Origin: Bacteroides sp.
GTDB lineage: Bacteria; Bacteroidota; Bacteroidia; Bacteroidales; SM23-62
Assembly: GCA_030589965.1 (NCBI GenBank)
Contig: JAUUZM010000004.1
Location: 1-23,753, forward strand
Reading direction: 5' to 3'
Length of the DNA stretch: 23,753 nucleotides
Shown here: positions 8,324 through 17,117 of the stretch, one piece after another
Numbering within the stretch: the stretch's first letter is position 1
How the letters are laid out: each line of letters starts with the position of its first letter
Notes under the pieces: generated by a model
What the model was told of the DNA's origin: nothing
Database searches by the model: none
What the model saw: the letters and a program-made list of their open reading frames with translations, nothing else
Translations under genes and position numbers: made by a program

Positions 8324-9008
8324 TCGTTTTCAATATTTCTCCACCCGAACCTGTTTTCTCATCCACGCTGGCCGGATCTCCTACGTATCCTATAAATCCT
8401 TTAGAAGAGGCATTTGCTTTCAAATATTTACTTACTGAAACTTTTGCTTTTCCGGTAGAATTCGATGAAACTTCAGCGATTTCAGATTCAAATTCATAGC
8501 CAGAAAATGTTCCATTGGTGGAAACCTTAACCCGCAAGGCCCTGGTTTTTCCTTTCAGATGAATAACGGATCCCTTGGAGACCGTAGCACTAAGTGAATC
8601 ACAGTCGAGGCTGAAGCGCATTTCTCCTCCGTTATCAAGTCTAACTTTCAATTCATCATTTGGATGAATTTCTTCACTTGACCATATCTGCGCGCGCCCG
8701 TGTACTTCAAGCAGGCGAGGTGGATTTGAGTAATTAATTTTAACCTTCAGATCCGCACTCTTATAATTGCCCGTCTTCATTCTTATTTTGAGAACAGAAT
8801 CCACAACCTCAAAAATCAGGTTCTTCTCATCTGCATTTTTGAATGCAGGTTCGATGCTTTCCTTCTCAGATATTACAAGTTCAGCTTTTACCTCGCTGGA
8901 GACAATAATGGAATGAAATGGATCCAGCTCTACAGGGTCCCCTGCTTTTACCAGTCCCATTGAACTTAAAAGCGAGACGCAAAGGAACATTTTTATTACA
9001 TTTTTCAT
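8313..9008 (-). CDS. Head-GIN domain secreted protein (DUF2807)
   Basis: 231 aa. The first about 22 residues form a Sec signal peptide (hydrophobic LCVSLLSSMGLV, then AGD). The mature part has the DUF2807 beta-helix pattern: FHSIIVSSEVKAELV at the start, repeated strands ending in Ser/Asn/Gly (VSTNGTFSGYEF, AEVSSNSTGKAKVSVS, LKANASSKGFIGYVG) and a terminal VDEKTGSGG, a typical head-GIN ending. Such proteins in Bacteroidota are envelope or surface proteins of unknown role, often called putative auto-transporter adhesins without proof. The mature chain has one Cys (in LDCDS). A good promoter lies just upstream at 9040-9070. Confidence 0.9.
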   Translation of the reverse strand: MKNVIKMFLCVSLLSSMGLVKAGDPVELDPFHSIIVSSEVKAELVISEKESIEPAFKNADEKNLIFEVVDSVLKIRMKTGNYKSADLKVKINYSNPPRLLEVHGRAQIWSSEEIHPNDELKVRLDNGGEMRFSLDCDSLSATVSKGSVIHLKGKTRALRVKVSTNGTFSGYEFESEIAEVSSNSTGKAKVSVSKYLKANASSKGFIGYVGDPASVDEKTGSGGEILKTILE

Positions 9009-9039
9009 TTTATGGGTATTTATAAGAGATGATCACTGC

Positions 9040-9070
9040 CAAAACTATGCCAGCTTTAGATTGTCTCAAA
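9040..9070 (-). promoter_or_regulatory. Full Bacteroidota promoter of the head-GIN gene
   Basis: On the minus strand TTTG (9070-9067), a 19-base spacer, then TAGTTTTG (9047-9040) match TTTG-N19-TAnnTTTG exactly. Transcription would start near 9034, about 25 bases before the ATG at 9008. A second TAnnTTTG match (TAAATTTG, 9074-9067) overlaps the -33 element. This is the best promoter match I found in the window. Confidence 0.65.
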
Positions 9071-9184
9071 TTTAGGAATTATGTAAAACTATTCACCGTT
9101 CGGAGTCAGTTGTTTACCCCTTTTCAGCCTTAGTCTACCGATATGGTCTCTGGAAAAGTATGTGATTTCACCATATTTGACATC

Positions 9185-9255
9185 GGCAAACAATAAAAAC
9201 TGCGGAAACTTTGATTGATTTAATAGTTTCCTGAGTTTTATTAATTATGTTTGCC
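9185..9255. promoter_or_regulatory. Nested inverted repeat, candidate TetR operator
   Basis: Three nested arm pairs: GGCAAAC (9185-9191) with GTTTGCC (9249-9255); AATAAAA (9192-9198) with TTTTATT (9236-9242); GGAAACT (9204-9210) with AGTTTCC (9225-9231) around a 14-base centre. All 21 pairs are exact. The right outer arm includes the predicted -7 element (9246-9253) of the TetR gene. The likely role is an operator for autoregulation of the efflux operon, binding the inner dyad or stacked copies. Confidence 0.55.
9246..9253 (+). promoter_or_regulatory. Bacteroidota-type -7 element (TetR/efflux operon)
   Basis: TATGTTTG fits TAnnTTTG, 43 bases before the TetR ATG. No clean TTTG lies 19 to 21 bases upstream; TTTC at 9227-9230, inside the right arm of the inner dyad, is nearest. 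Bound repressor would cover both elements. Confidence 0.5.
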
Positions 9256-9296
9256 AACCCGGAAAATGAAAATATTCCGGATCAACAACCAGTACT

Positions 9297-9923
9297 ATGA
9301 ATAAGGAACTTGAAAAAATCCTGGGAAAAGTTTCCGTTCTATACCGCAAGTATGGGATTAAATCTGTTACCATGGACGATGTAGCTCACGAACTGGGCAT
9401 CTCGAAAAAAACACTCTACCAGTATGTAAGCGACAAAACGGAGCTTGTGGAAAAGGTGGTTGAACATACCCGTCATTGTAACTTTTCTTCTATGAAGGAT
9501 ATGAAAACAATAAATGGAAATGCCATCGAGCAATTGATTGAAGTGAGCCAGATGGTTAATTCTTTAATGAAAGATCATAGTCCATCCTATGAATACGACC
9601 TGAAAAAATATTATCCTGAAATTTTCAGGAATCTGATGTCAGCCCGCAGAGAAGTAATGTATGAGTCAATGCTGGCCAATATACGACAGGGCAAAAAGGA
9701 AGGGGTTTACAGGGAGGAACTGGACGAAGTGATTATTTCAAAGCTGCATTTGCTCAGGATGGAAAATCTACAATCAAATGAGATATTCAAAGAGGAAGAG
9801 ATGCATACCGCCAAATTTTTCAGAGAGTTGTTTGTCTACCATATACATGGACTGGCAACCCTGAAAGGACTCGATATATTAAATAAAAACATGAACATCC
9901 TACTCCAGCTGGAAGGACATTAA
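9297..9923 (+). CDS. TetR/AcrR family transcriptional regulator
   Basis: 208 aa. The helix-turn-helix is at about 24-45 (VTMDDVAHELGISKKTLYQYV), followed by SDKTELVEKVV, the standard helix 4 of the family. Residues 60-208 are the helical ligand-binding and dimer domain, without recognisable substrate motif; a DHSPSYEYDLKKYYPEIF stretch is shared by TetR proteins beside RND operons in Bacteroidota, from memory. It lies 36 bases before the TolC-like gene on the same strand, so it is probably the first gene of the operon and represses it until bound by an exported compound. The inverted repeat at 9185-9255 is its likely target. Confidence 0.93.
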   Translation: MNKELEKILGKVSVLYRKYGIKSVTMDDVAHELGISKKTLYQYVSDKTELVEKVVEHTRHCNFSSMKDMKTINGNAIEQLIEVSQMVNSLMKDHSPSYEYDLKKYYPEIFRNLMSARREVMYESMLANIRQGKKEGVYREELDEVIISKLHLLRMENLQSNEIFKEEEMHTAKFFRELFVYHIHGLATLKGLDILNKNMNILLQLEGH

Positions 9924-9959
9924 AAGATTGTAGGTGAACAATTAAGATGAAAAAGGGTT

Positions 9960-11333
9960 ATGAAAAGAAAGATGAAATATAAAATGAACAAACACACATT
10001 GCTGGTGCTTACCTTATGTTTCCTGTTTGCAGGTTACGGGAATGCACAGTCTACCGATAATAGAAAATCCTCCTTCACCCTGGAGGAAGCACAGGAATTT
10101 GCAATTGAAAACAACCTGAATATTGAAAATGCCAGACTGGATGTTGAATCAGCAGTCCAGCGTGTTCGCGAAAATGCTGCAATGGGACTACCCCAGATCA
10201 ATGCCGGGGCACAGTACACGAACAACCTTCAATTGATGACACAGTTGATCCCGGCGGAATTTTTTCAGGGCGAGCCCGGAACCTATATTCCTGTGAAATT
10301 TGGCACCCAGCATAATGCCACGGCTAATGTAATTGCAAACCAGTTGTTATTTAGCGGACCTTATATAGTCGGACTCCAGGCTGCATCAACCTATAAGGAG
10401 CTGACCAAGAAAAGCTTGAGAAAACAGGAAGCAGATATGAGGGAGGCTGTAGCCCAAAGTTATTATTCTATACTCCTGGCTGAAGCAGGAAAGGACGCTT
10501 TTGAAAAAAACCTGAAAACGATGCGTACCCGCCTGGATGAAACAAAAGCCATGTACGAAACAGGATTCCTGGAAGAAACAGATGTTGACCAGATTCAGAT
10601 TGCCGTATCCACCCTTGAAAACGAATTCATTGCTGCCAGCCAGCTGGCCGAGATGTCCTATCGCTTCCTGGTCTACCGTATGGGATATGGACTGGATTCG
10701 AATATTGTTATCACAGATTCCCTGAAAGGCATAATTGCCGGATTAACGGATGAATTATTACAACAGGATTTTAATGTCACTAATCATTATGATTATAAAC
10801 TTGTCGATACCCAGGAAAAACTGGCTTATCTGCAGGTAAAGATGAACAAGTTCGAATACATGCCAACACTTTCTGCCTACTTTAACCATCAGCAGATGGC
10901 CATGAGGAACAGTTTCAATTTTACTGATATGGATGAACAATGGTATCCTGCCACTATGCTGGGATTTAACCTTGATATACCAATATTTGCCTCAGGAATG
11001 AGACGGGCTAAAATCGGCCAGTCCAGGATAGAGCATGAAAAAACAAAGAATACAAAAAAGGACCTGTCAATTGGTCTGGAACTGCAGGTATCCCAGGCCA
11101 GGATAAATTTTCGCACAGCCTATCAGAGATATCTGAATGAACGCAGCAATATTGAACTCTCACAAAAAATATTTGACAGGACCACAATAAAATACCAGAG
11201 CGGGGTGGTCAGCAGTCTTGAAATGACGATAGCAACTGAGCAGCTCACAGGATCCCAGACCGGTTTTATATCCACCATGGTTGATCTTCTTACTGCCAAG
11301 CTTGAGCTTGACAAATCACTTGGAAACCTTTAA
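9960..11333 (+). CDS. TolC family outer-membrane efflux channel
   Basis: 457 aa. Signal peptide ending near GYGNAQ (hydrophobic core LLVLTLCFLFAG), then two homologous halves of coiled-coil helices and short strands: SFTLEEAQEFAIENNLNIENARLDVESA is the first-helix pattern of TolC/OEP proteins, and IPIFASGMRRAKIGQSR begins the second repeat in the usual way. It is a trimeric channel that opens the outer membrane for the adjacent adaptor and pump. Start at ATG 9960 gives a basic n-region; ATG 9984 (MNKHTLL) is an equally good alternative. It is separated by 26 bases from the adaptor gene. Confidence 0.93.
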   Translation: MKRKMKYKMNKHTLLVLTLCFLFAGYGNAQSTDNRKSSFTLEEAQEFAIENNLNIENARLDVESAVQRVRENAAMGLPQINAGAQYTNNLQLMTQLIPAEFFQGEPGTYIPVKFGTQHNATANVIANQLLFSGPYIVGLQAASTYKELTKKSLRKQEADMREAVAQSYYSILLAEAGKDAFEKNLKTMRTRLDETKAMYETGFLEETDVDQIQIAVSTLENEFIAASQLAEMSYRFLVYRMGYGLDSNIVITDSLKGIIAGLTDELLQQDFNVTNHYDYKLVDTQEKLAYLQVKMNKFEYMPTLSAYFNHQQMAMRNSFNFTDMDEQWYPATMLGFNLDIPIFASGMRRAKIGQSRIEHEKTKNTKKDLSIGLELQVSQARINFRTAYQRYLNERSNIELSQKIFDRTTIKYQSGVVSSLEMTIATEQLTGSQTGFISTMVDLLTAKLELDKSLGNL

Positions 11334-11359
11334 GAAATAAATATATAATTATTACAAAA

Positions 11360-12478
11360 ATGAAAACGAAAGCAATTACCCTTATAAGCCTGGTTCTTAT
11401 TGCAAGCGCATGCAATATGAACAGTCCGGAAACGATACAGGAACAGATCAAATCGAAAAAGGCAGAGGTCAAAACACTCAACGAAGAAATAATTGCTCTT
11501 CAGGAGAGTCAGGTTCTGGAAACGAAGGATGAAGTTAAGTACAGCGTGCCGGTTACCGTTAAGGAAATCCAGCCCGAATTATTCAATCATTACATTGATA
11601 TTACAGGCAAACTCGAAGCAGAGGGAGACGCATATATTTCACCGGAAATGAACGGGCAGATCGAGACCATCCATGTTAATGAAGGATCGTATGTAAAAAA
11701 GGGTGAATTACTGGTTTCCCTGAATACAAGTCTTATTGAAAGCAGTATCAGGGAAGTTAAAACCGGACTTGAACTTGCCAATAAACTTTTCGATAAGCAG
11801 CAAGAACTATGGGATCAGAAAATTGGTTCTGAGATGCAATACCTGGAAGCAAAGAATGTAAAAGAGCAGGCTGAGGCAAGATTAGCCACACTTGAAATCC
11901 AACTGGAGATGGCCAGGGTGAAAGCCCCGTTCAGTGGTGTGGTTGAAACCATCATTATGAAGGAAGGTGAACTTGCTATTCCCGGAATGCAGCTTGTCCA
12001 GCTGATAAGTTTAAATAATCTAAAGGTCTATGGCAATATATCCGAGCGTTATCTGACCAGTGTTAAAAAGGGCAACCAGGTGTCCATTACTTTTCCTGAT
12101 TTTGAAGGTTATAGTGTTAAATCCCCGATTTCCCGAGTGGGTAATACCATAGACGATGGCAGCCGTACTTTCAGGATTGAAATAAAAGTTAACAACCATA
12201 AGGGCTCACTTAAACCTAATATGTATTCTATTATCCGCCTGAACGATTTCAGTTCAAGCGAAGCCCATGTAGTTCCCTCCATTGTTATCAAACAGGATAT
12301 TAAAGGCAGTTATGTCTATGTAGCAGATGAGGAGAATAAAGCAGTTAAAAAATATGTCTCAACCGGTTTGTCCTACGAAGATCAGACGATGATCACAGAG
12401 GGGATTAAAACTGGAGACAAGGTAATTATTCAGGGATTTGCACAGGTCTCGGACGGAGTTGATATTGACTTAAGATAA
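11360..12478 (+). CDS. RND efflux periplasmic adaptor, lipoprotein (HlyD/AcrA family)
   Basis: 372 aa. Lipobox SAC at Cys18 anchors it to the inner membrane. Residues about 20-52 are a short heptad-type helix (KSKKAEVKTLNEEIIALQES) that is additional to the usual fold. The lipoyl half GQIETIHVNEGSYVKKGELLVSL, the alpha-hairpin (about 130-190, ending in KAPFSGVVETIIMKEGEL), the beta-barrel and the membrane-proximal domain (YVYVADEENKAVKKYVSTG ... ITEGIKTGDKVIIQG) follow in order. It links the inner-membrane pump at 12486 to the TolC-like channel. Spacing to the pump is 7 bases. Confidence 0.93.
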   Translation: MKTKAITLISLVLIASACNMNSPETIQEQIKSKKAEVKTLNEEIIALQESQVLETKDEVKYSVPVTVKEIQPELFNHYIDITGKLEAEGDAYISPEMNGQIETIHVNEGSYVKKGELLVSLNTSLIESSIREVKTGLELANKLFDKQQELWDQKIGSEMQYLEAKNVKEQAEARLATLEIQLEMARVKAPFSGVVETIIMKEGELAIPGMQLVQLISLNNLKVYGNISERYLTSVKKGNQVSITFPDFEGYSVKSPISRVGNTIDDGSRTFRIEIKVNNHKGSLKPNMYSIIRLNDFSSSEAHVVPSIVIKQDIKGSYVYVADEENKAVKKYVSTGLSYEDQTMITEGIKTGDKVIIQGFAQVSDGVDIDLR

Positions 12479-12485
12479 TATTCAA

Positions 12486-15400
12486 ATGACTACAAAAAAT
12501 ATTAAGGATACAGTAATAAGGGAGTTTAAGATCACTACCCTTGCCCTGAAGAACAAGAATACCATATTCTTGCTTGCTGCTGTAATATTGCTATTTGGCG
12601 GTATTTCCTATAAAAACCTGCCCAAGGAACTTTTCCCGGATATTGTGATCCCCACCATCATGGTGCAGACAACCTATCCGGGAAATGCACCGATCGACAT
12701 TGAAAACCTCATTACACGACCACTGGAAAAAGAGATTGACGGCATTAACGGGGTGGTGGAACTTGCTTCCACATCAGCCCAGGATGCTTCCATGATTTTT
12801 GTTGAGTTCAACACAAGTGTCGATATTGAAGATGCTCTTTCAGATGTTAAGGATGCCGTGGATAAGGCAAAAAGCGAATTGCCAAATGACCTTATGTTTG
12901 ATCCCCTGGTCATGGATATTGACCTGTCAGAATTTCCCATAATTAATATTAATCTTTCCGGCGATTTCAGTTTGGAGGAATTAAGGGAGTATGCAGAATA
13001 CCTTGAAGATGAAATTGAAAGTATTTCCGAAATATCCAAGGTAGAGTTACAGGGCCTGAATGAGAAGGAAATCCGTGTAGACGTTGACCTTCATAAAATG
13101 GAAGCCCTCGATCTGACCTTTTACGATATTGAAATGGCTATCTCATCTGAAAATATTTCAATTTCTGGTGGAGAGATCAAGCTGGGTTCTGCTCGCAGGT
13201 CGATCCGGACAATTGGTGAGTTCCAGTCCGTTGATGAGATAGGTGATATTATAATCAAAAGAGACCTTGGAAATACCGTCCAGTTAAAAGATATAGCAGA
13301 TGTAATCGATGGTTATGCTGATCCCGAATCCTATGCAAGATTGGATAAACAACCTGTTGTTTCTGTACAGGTGATTAAAAAAGGTGGCGAAAACCTTCTC
13401 GCAGCAACAGATAAGATTTTTGAAACACTTGAAAGTGCAAAAGCATCAGGGAATATACCGGCAGATTTGAACCTGACCCTGACCAATGACCAATCGGACA
13501 TGGTCCGGATTCAATTGAATAACCTCGAAAACAGTATGATCATGGGGGTTATTTTCGTGGTGCTTGTCCTGTTCTACTTCCTCGGAACAAGAAATGCTTT
13601 GTTTGTTGGACTGGCTATTCCCTTGTCCATGTTTATGTCTTTTATTATTCTACAAATGATCGGTTATAAACTGAACATGATCATTTTGTTTTCCCTGATC
13701 CTTGCTTTGGGAATGTTAGTCGATAACGGGATAGTGGTGGTGGAAAACATATATCGATTTGTGTCGCGGGGGTATTCACCCTTTGAGGCGGCCCGGCAGG
13801 CTGTCGGGGAAATCGCTGTGCCTATCATTGCCTCAACAGCAACCACCCTGGCTGCCTTTGTTCCGCTTGCTTTCTGGGGTGGCATGACCGGAGAATTCAT
13901 GAAAGCCCTGCCCATAACTCTAATCGTTGTGTTAAGCTCTTCTCTTTTTGTCGCCCTGGTTATTATCCCTGTATTCTCGGCCACTTTTATTAAAGTCGGG
14001 GGTTCTGCATATGACAGTAAGCCGAACAAAAAGAAAGGTTACACGATCGCGCTTATTTTATTGGGAGCTGCCGTTTTATCCTTTGTTGCCGGGTGGACCG
14101 CCCTGGGAAATTTATTGGTGCTATTTGCATTGATTGGTGTTTTGAACCTGGTGTTTTTCCATAGAGCAGAGAAATGGTTCCAGAATGTATTCCTTGTATG
14201 GCTTGAAAAAATCTACCTGAAATCACTTCAATATGCATTGAGAAAAAGAAATCCTCTCTGGTTTTTCATTGGCACCATAGGTCTGATGATTTTTACTCTT
14301 GTATTATTCGGCATACGTCAGCCCCAGGTGAATTTCTTCCCGGTCAACTCTCCAAACTACATTAATGTCATCGCAGAGTTTCCAATTGGGACCGACATTA
14401 CTGAAACTGACCGTTTCATGAGCCAGGAGCTTGAAGAAGATATTTTTCGGCTTGTGGAGCCCCATAAGGATATCGTAAAATCCGTTCTTACCACTGTCGG
14501 TAAAGGTGGAGAAGAGGATCTCAGCAATATGAGTGTGGGAGGGACACCACATAAAGCTGTGTCGACTATAACCTTCGTGGATTATGAATTCCGCAAAGGG
14601 ATTGATACACGTGCTATAATGCGGGATATTTCGGAAGAACTCATCGGGCAATACCCGGGAGTTCAATTATCCATTGAAAAAGATGCTATGGGGCCACCTT
14701 CGGGGAAAGCCATCAACATTGAGATCAGCGGACAGGATTTCGGAGAACTAATGTATATGGCAGACTCCATGATGACTTTTATCGAAATGGCTAAAATCGA
14801 CGGGATTGAAGGTTTGAAAAGCAATCTTACCATTGGCAAGCCTGAACTCCTGGTCACCATTGACCGGGAAAAAGCCAGGCGATACGGCCTCTCAACAATG
14901 ATGATTGCAAGTACCATCCGTACTTCTCTGTTTGGTAAGGAAATTTCTGATTTCAAAGTAGGTGAAGATGAATATCCTATTCAGCTTAGACTCAAAGAAG
15001 AATACAGGTATAATGTTTCTTCACTGATGAACCAGAAAATCATATTCAATGAGGATGGAAAGAATATCGGTGTACCTATTTCGGCAGTTGCGGACTTCAC
15101 CTACAGCAGTACCTATGGGTCCGTAAGACGTAAGGATATGGACCGTGTGATTACTGTCTATTCCAATGTAATTGAAGGATATAATGCCACGGAAATAAAT
15201 GCAGAAATTGCCAAGAGAATGAGTGGTTTTGAACTTCCTGAGGGATATGGCTACGCATTCACGGGAGAGCAGCAGGAACAGCAGGAATCTACTGCCTTCC
15301 TGGGTCGAGCAATGTTAATTGCTCTGGCGCTGATCCTGCTGATCCTTGTCTCTCAGTTCAATTCCATTATCCGTCCGGCCATTATCCTGGCCAGTATTGT

Positions 15401-15965
15401 TTTCAGCACCATTGGTGTTTTTGGCGGAATTGCCACTTTTAAAATGGATTTTGTTGTGGTTATGACAGGTGTTGGATTGATATCTCTTGCAGGTATCGTG
15501 GTGAATAATGCCATTGTTCTGATTGATTATATTGAACTTCTCAAGGCGAGGAAGAGAAAAGAACTGGGCATGGAGCCTGATGCCTTCCTGCCTATTGAAA
15601 TAGCCACTGAATGTATACAGCAGGGGGGTAAAACCCGATTAAGACCTGTTCTTTTAACGGCCATCACTACCATTCTGGGCTTGTTGCCTCTTGCTGTTGG
15701 CTTGAATATCGATTTTGGCGGACTATTCAGCAGCTATGAACCCAACCTGTATTTCGGAGGTCCACAGGCTCTTTTCTGGGGCCCCATGGCATGGACGGTG
15801 ATCTTTGGTCTGTCTTTCTCAACATTCCTGACACTGATTATTGTGCCGGTTATGTACAGACTAACCACATTGATACAAAAACGAATGATCAATTTCATTC
15901 AGATCAGGAAAAACAACAACGGGAAATCCGTACCCGGTATGGCAGATCCAATGGCAGTAGAATAA
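12486..15965 (+). CDS. RND family efflux pump permease
   Basis: 1159 aa, longer than AcrB (about 1050). First transmembrane helix at about 25-43, then porter domain pieces (PTIMVQTTYPGNAPIDIENLI), the block of TM2-6 (about 340-500) with GMLVDNGIVVVEN, and the second half (TM7-12) ending near 1130. At the proton-relay positions, Asp413 matches AcrB Asp407, but Asn414 replaces Asp408 and Asn1007 (GIVVNNAIV) replaces Lys940. Two further hydrophobic stretches occupy about residues 518-560, between TM6 and TM7, and a periplasmic insert (FGGLFSSYEPNLYFGG) lies between TM11 and TM12; both seem familiar from Bacteroidota pumps. Likely substrates are hydrophobic toxic compounds; not metal type, as the CzcA/CusA signature is absent. 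Confidence 0.94.
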   Translation: MTTKNIKDTVIREFKITTLALKNKNTIFLLAAVILLFGGISYKNLPKELFPDIVIPTIMVQTTYPGNAPIDIENLITRPLEKEIDGINGVVELASTSAQDASMIFVEFNTSVDIEDALSDVKDAVDKAKSELPNDLMFDPLVMDIDLSEFPIININLSGDFSLEELREYAEYLEDEIESISEISKVELQGLNEKEIRVDVDLHKMEALDLTFYDIEMAISSENISISGGEIKLGSARRSIRTIGEFQSVDEIGDIIIKRDLGNTVQLKDIADVIDGYADPESYARLDKQPVVSVQVIKKGGENLLAATDKIFETLESAKASGNIPADLNLTLTNDQSDMVRIQLNNLENSMIMGVIFVVLVLFYFLGTRNALFVGLAIPLSMFMSFIILQMIGYKLNMIILFSLILALGMLVDNGIVVVENIYRFVSRGYSPFEAARQAVGEIAVPIIASTATTLAAFVPLAFWGGMTGEFMKALPITLIVVLSSSLFVALVIIPVFSATFIKVGGSAYDSKPNKKKGYTIALILLGAAVLSFVAGWTALGNLLVLFALIGVLNLVFFHRAEKWFQNVFLVWLEKIYLKSLQYALRKRNPLWFFIGTIGLMIFTLVLFGIRQPQVNFFPVNSPNYINVIAEFPIGTDITETDRFMSQELEEDIFRLVEPHKDIVKSVLTTVGKGGEEDLSNMSVGGTPHKAVSTITFVDYEFRKGIDTRAIMRDISEELIGQYPGVQLSIEKDAMGPPSGKAINIEISGQDFGELMYMADSMMTFIEMAKIDGIEGLKSNLTIGKPELLVTIDREKARRYGLSTMMIASTIRTSLFGKEISDFKVGEDEYPIQLRLKEEYRYNVSSLMNQKIIFNEDGKNIGVPISAVADFTYSSTYGSVRRKDMDRVITVYSNVIEGYNATEINAEIAKRMSGFELPEGYGYAFTGEQQEQQESTAFLGRAMLIALALILLILVSQFNSIIRPAIILASIVFSTIGVFGGIATFKMDFVVVMTGVGLISLAGIVVNNAIVLIDYIELLKARKRKELGMEPDAFLPIEIATECIQQGGKTRLRPVLLTAITTILGLLPLAVGLNIDFGGLFSSYEPNLYFGGPQALFWGPMAWTVIFGLSFSTFLTLIIVPVMYRLTTLIQKRMINFIQIRKNNNGKSVPGMADPMAVE

Positions 15966-16011
15966 TACATATATTTAAGTGGTCAATATAAACCACCTAT
16001 TCTCCTGCCCT

Positions 16012-16314
16012 ATGCAAAAAAAACTTGTTTTCCTTCTGGCCTTTATGGTTCTGATTGCTGTATTTGCCCTTCAAAACAGCATGGAGGTTGAAATCAAGCT
16101 CTGGTTCTGGACGGTTCGGACTTCAATGGTGCTTATATTGATCCTGACTTTTGCTGCAGGAGCCATCGCAGGCTTACTGTTTTCAATTCCTAAACGTACA
16201 AAAAAGGAGGCCGCAATCCGTGAACCAAAACCAGCTGAATCTCCAGAGGAAGAAACCCTGACAGAAGATAATCCTGCTCCGGATGAAGATGAATTCGAAG
16301 ACGTTCGCCGCTAA
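16012..16314 (+). CDS. LapA-like (DUF1049) small membrane protein
   Basis: 100 aa. Two hydrophobic segments (about 3-22 and 38-60) joined by the pattern FALQNSMEVEIKLWFWTVRTSMVLILILTFAAGAIAGLL, which is the LapA domain (F-x-x-QN, then short linker, G-x-x-xG-x-L). The tail of about 35 residues is acidic and cytoplasmic. LapA-like proteins in E. coli (YciS) act with LapB in controlling LpxC, but that partnership is not shown for this group. ATG 16012 is chosen over 15979 because the extra 11 residues are not family-like and the family starts at the first hydrophobic helix. It lies 46 bases after the pump gene and may be read from the same transcript. Confidence 0.85.
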   Translation: MQKKLVFLLAFMVLIAVFALQNSMEVEIKLWFWTVRTSMVLILILTFAAGAIAGLLFSIPKRTKKEAAIREPKPAESPEEETLTEDNPAPDEDEFEDVRR

Positions 16315-16339
16315 TTAGCAGCTCCATTGTGATGTATTC

Positions 16340-16369
16340 TCAGAAATCTCTTCTCTGACACTCTTTTTC
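16340..16369 (+). terminator. Weak hairpin after LapA-like gene
   Basis: TCAGA (16340-16344) pairs with TCTGA (16354-16358), 5 bp with a 9-base loop, followed by the T-rich CTCTTTTTCT. A weak intrinsic terminator of the efflux operon is possible; the stem is short. Confidence 0.3.
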
Positions 16370-16427
16370 TTATATTTTTTCTGCGATATTTCCTATCCAG
16401 GATCATTAAGTATAAAATCAGGCCCTT

Positions 16428-17117
16428 ATGATTCTCGAGGATTTTATAAATCTTTTGTTGCCCAAGATATGTGCAGCATGTGGCACACTGCTGGTAAGAA
16501 ACGAAAGAATAATATGTCTTAAATGCCAGTACGATCTCCCTAAAACCCGGTATGATTCATATTTGGACAATGCAGTGGCCCAATTGTTCTGGGGAAGGAT
16601 TCCGGTGGAGAATGCCATCTCATACTTCAGATACCAGAAAGGAAGTCGGTTTCAATCCCTCATCCACGACTTAAAATATCGGGATAGAAAGGATATTGGC
16701 CAAGAGCTGGGCAGACTTTTGGGTATCGAAATTAAAGGAAGTTCATTTTCAGATACAGACCTGATCCTCCCGGTCCCACTTCACAAAAGCAAACAGCGAA
16801 AGCGGGGATACAATCAGTGTGACCCGATCTGTGAGGGACTTTCAGAAAGTCTGGAGATTCCCTACAATTTCAGAGTATTGGAGAGGCCCGGGAAAACAAG
16901 CAGCCAGACAAACAAATCAAGAATTGACAGGTGGACCAATGTAGAGGGCATATTCAGGGTAATACAGCCGGATATGATTTCAAATAAACACATCCTGTTG
17001 GCTGATGATGTGGTGACTACCGGCTCCACCCTTGAGGCATGCGCCAGTGCTATTCTGAAAATTGAAGGGTCTAAGGTCAGTATTGCCACTCTTGCCATGG
17101 CCCCGAAGTCATTTTAA
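16428..17117 (+). CDS. ComF family phosphoribosyltransferase-like protein
   Basis: 229 aa. A zinc-ribbon N-terminus with Cys15-x-x-Cys18 and Cys30-x-x-Cys33, then the ComF core (LPVPLHKSKQRKRGYNQ) and the phosphoribosyl-pyrophosphate loop ILLADDVVTTGSTL (about 190-203). ComF proteins support natural DNA uptake as partner of the ComFA helicase in competent bacteria, but are found widely, also in lineages without known competence, so the role here is open. Its last nine bases overlap the end of dnaG on the other strand. The four Cys are kept here, while the neighbouring primase and sirtuin have lost theirs. Confidence 0.93.
   Translation: MILEDFINLLLPKICAACGTLLVRNERIICLKCQYDLPKTRYDSYLDNAVAQLFWGRIPVENAISYFRYQKGSRFQSLIHDLKYRDRKDIGQELGRLLGIEIKGSSFSDTDLILPVPLHKSKQRKRGYNQCDPICEGLSESLEIPYNFRVLERPGKTSSQTNKSRIDRWTNVEGIFRVIQPDMISNKHILLADDVVTTGSTLEACASAILKIEGSKVSIATLAMAPKSF

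Noticed and set aside
12486..15965. Heavy-metal (CzcA/CusA) type RND pump
   Set aside because: The metal-pump signature in TM4 (VDGA-type) is absent; LVDNGIVVVEN is of the drug-efflux type.
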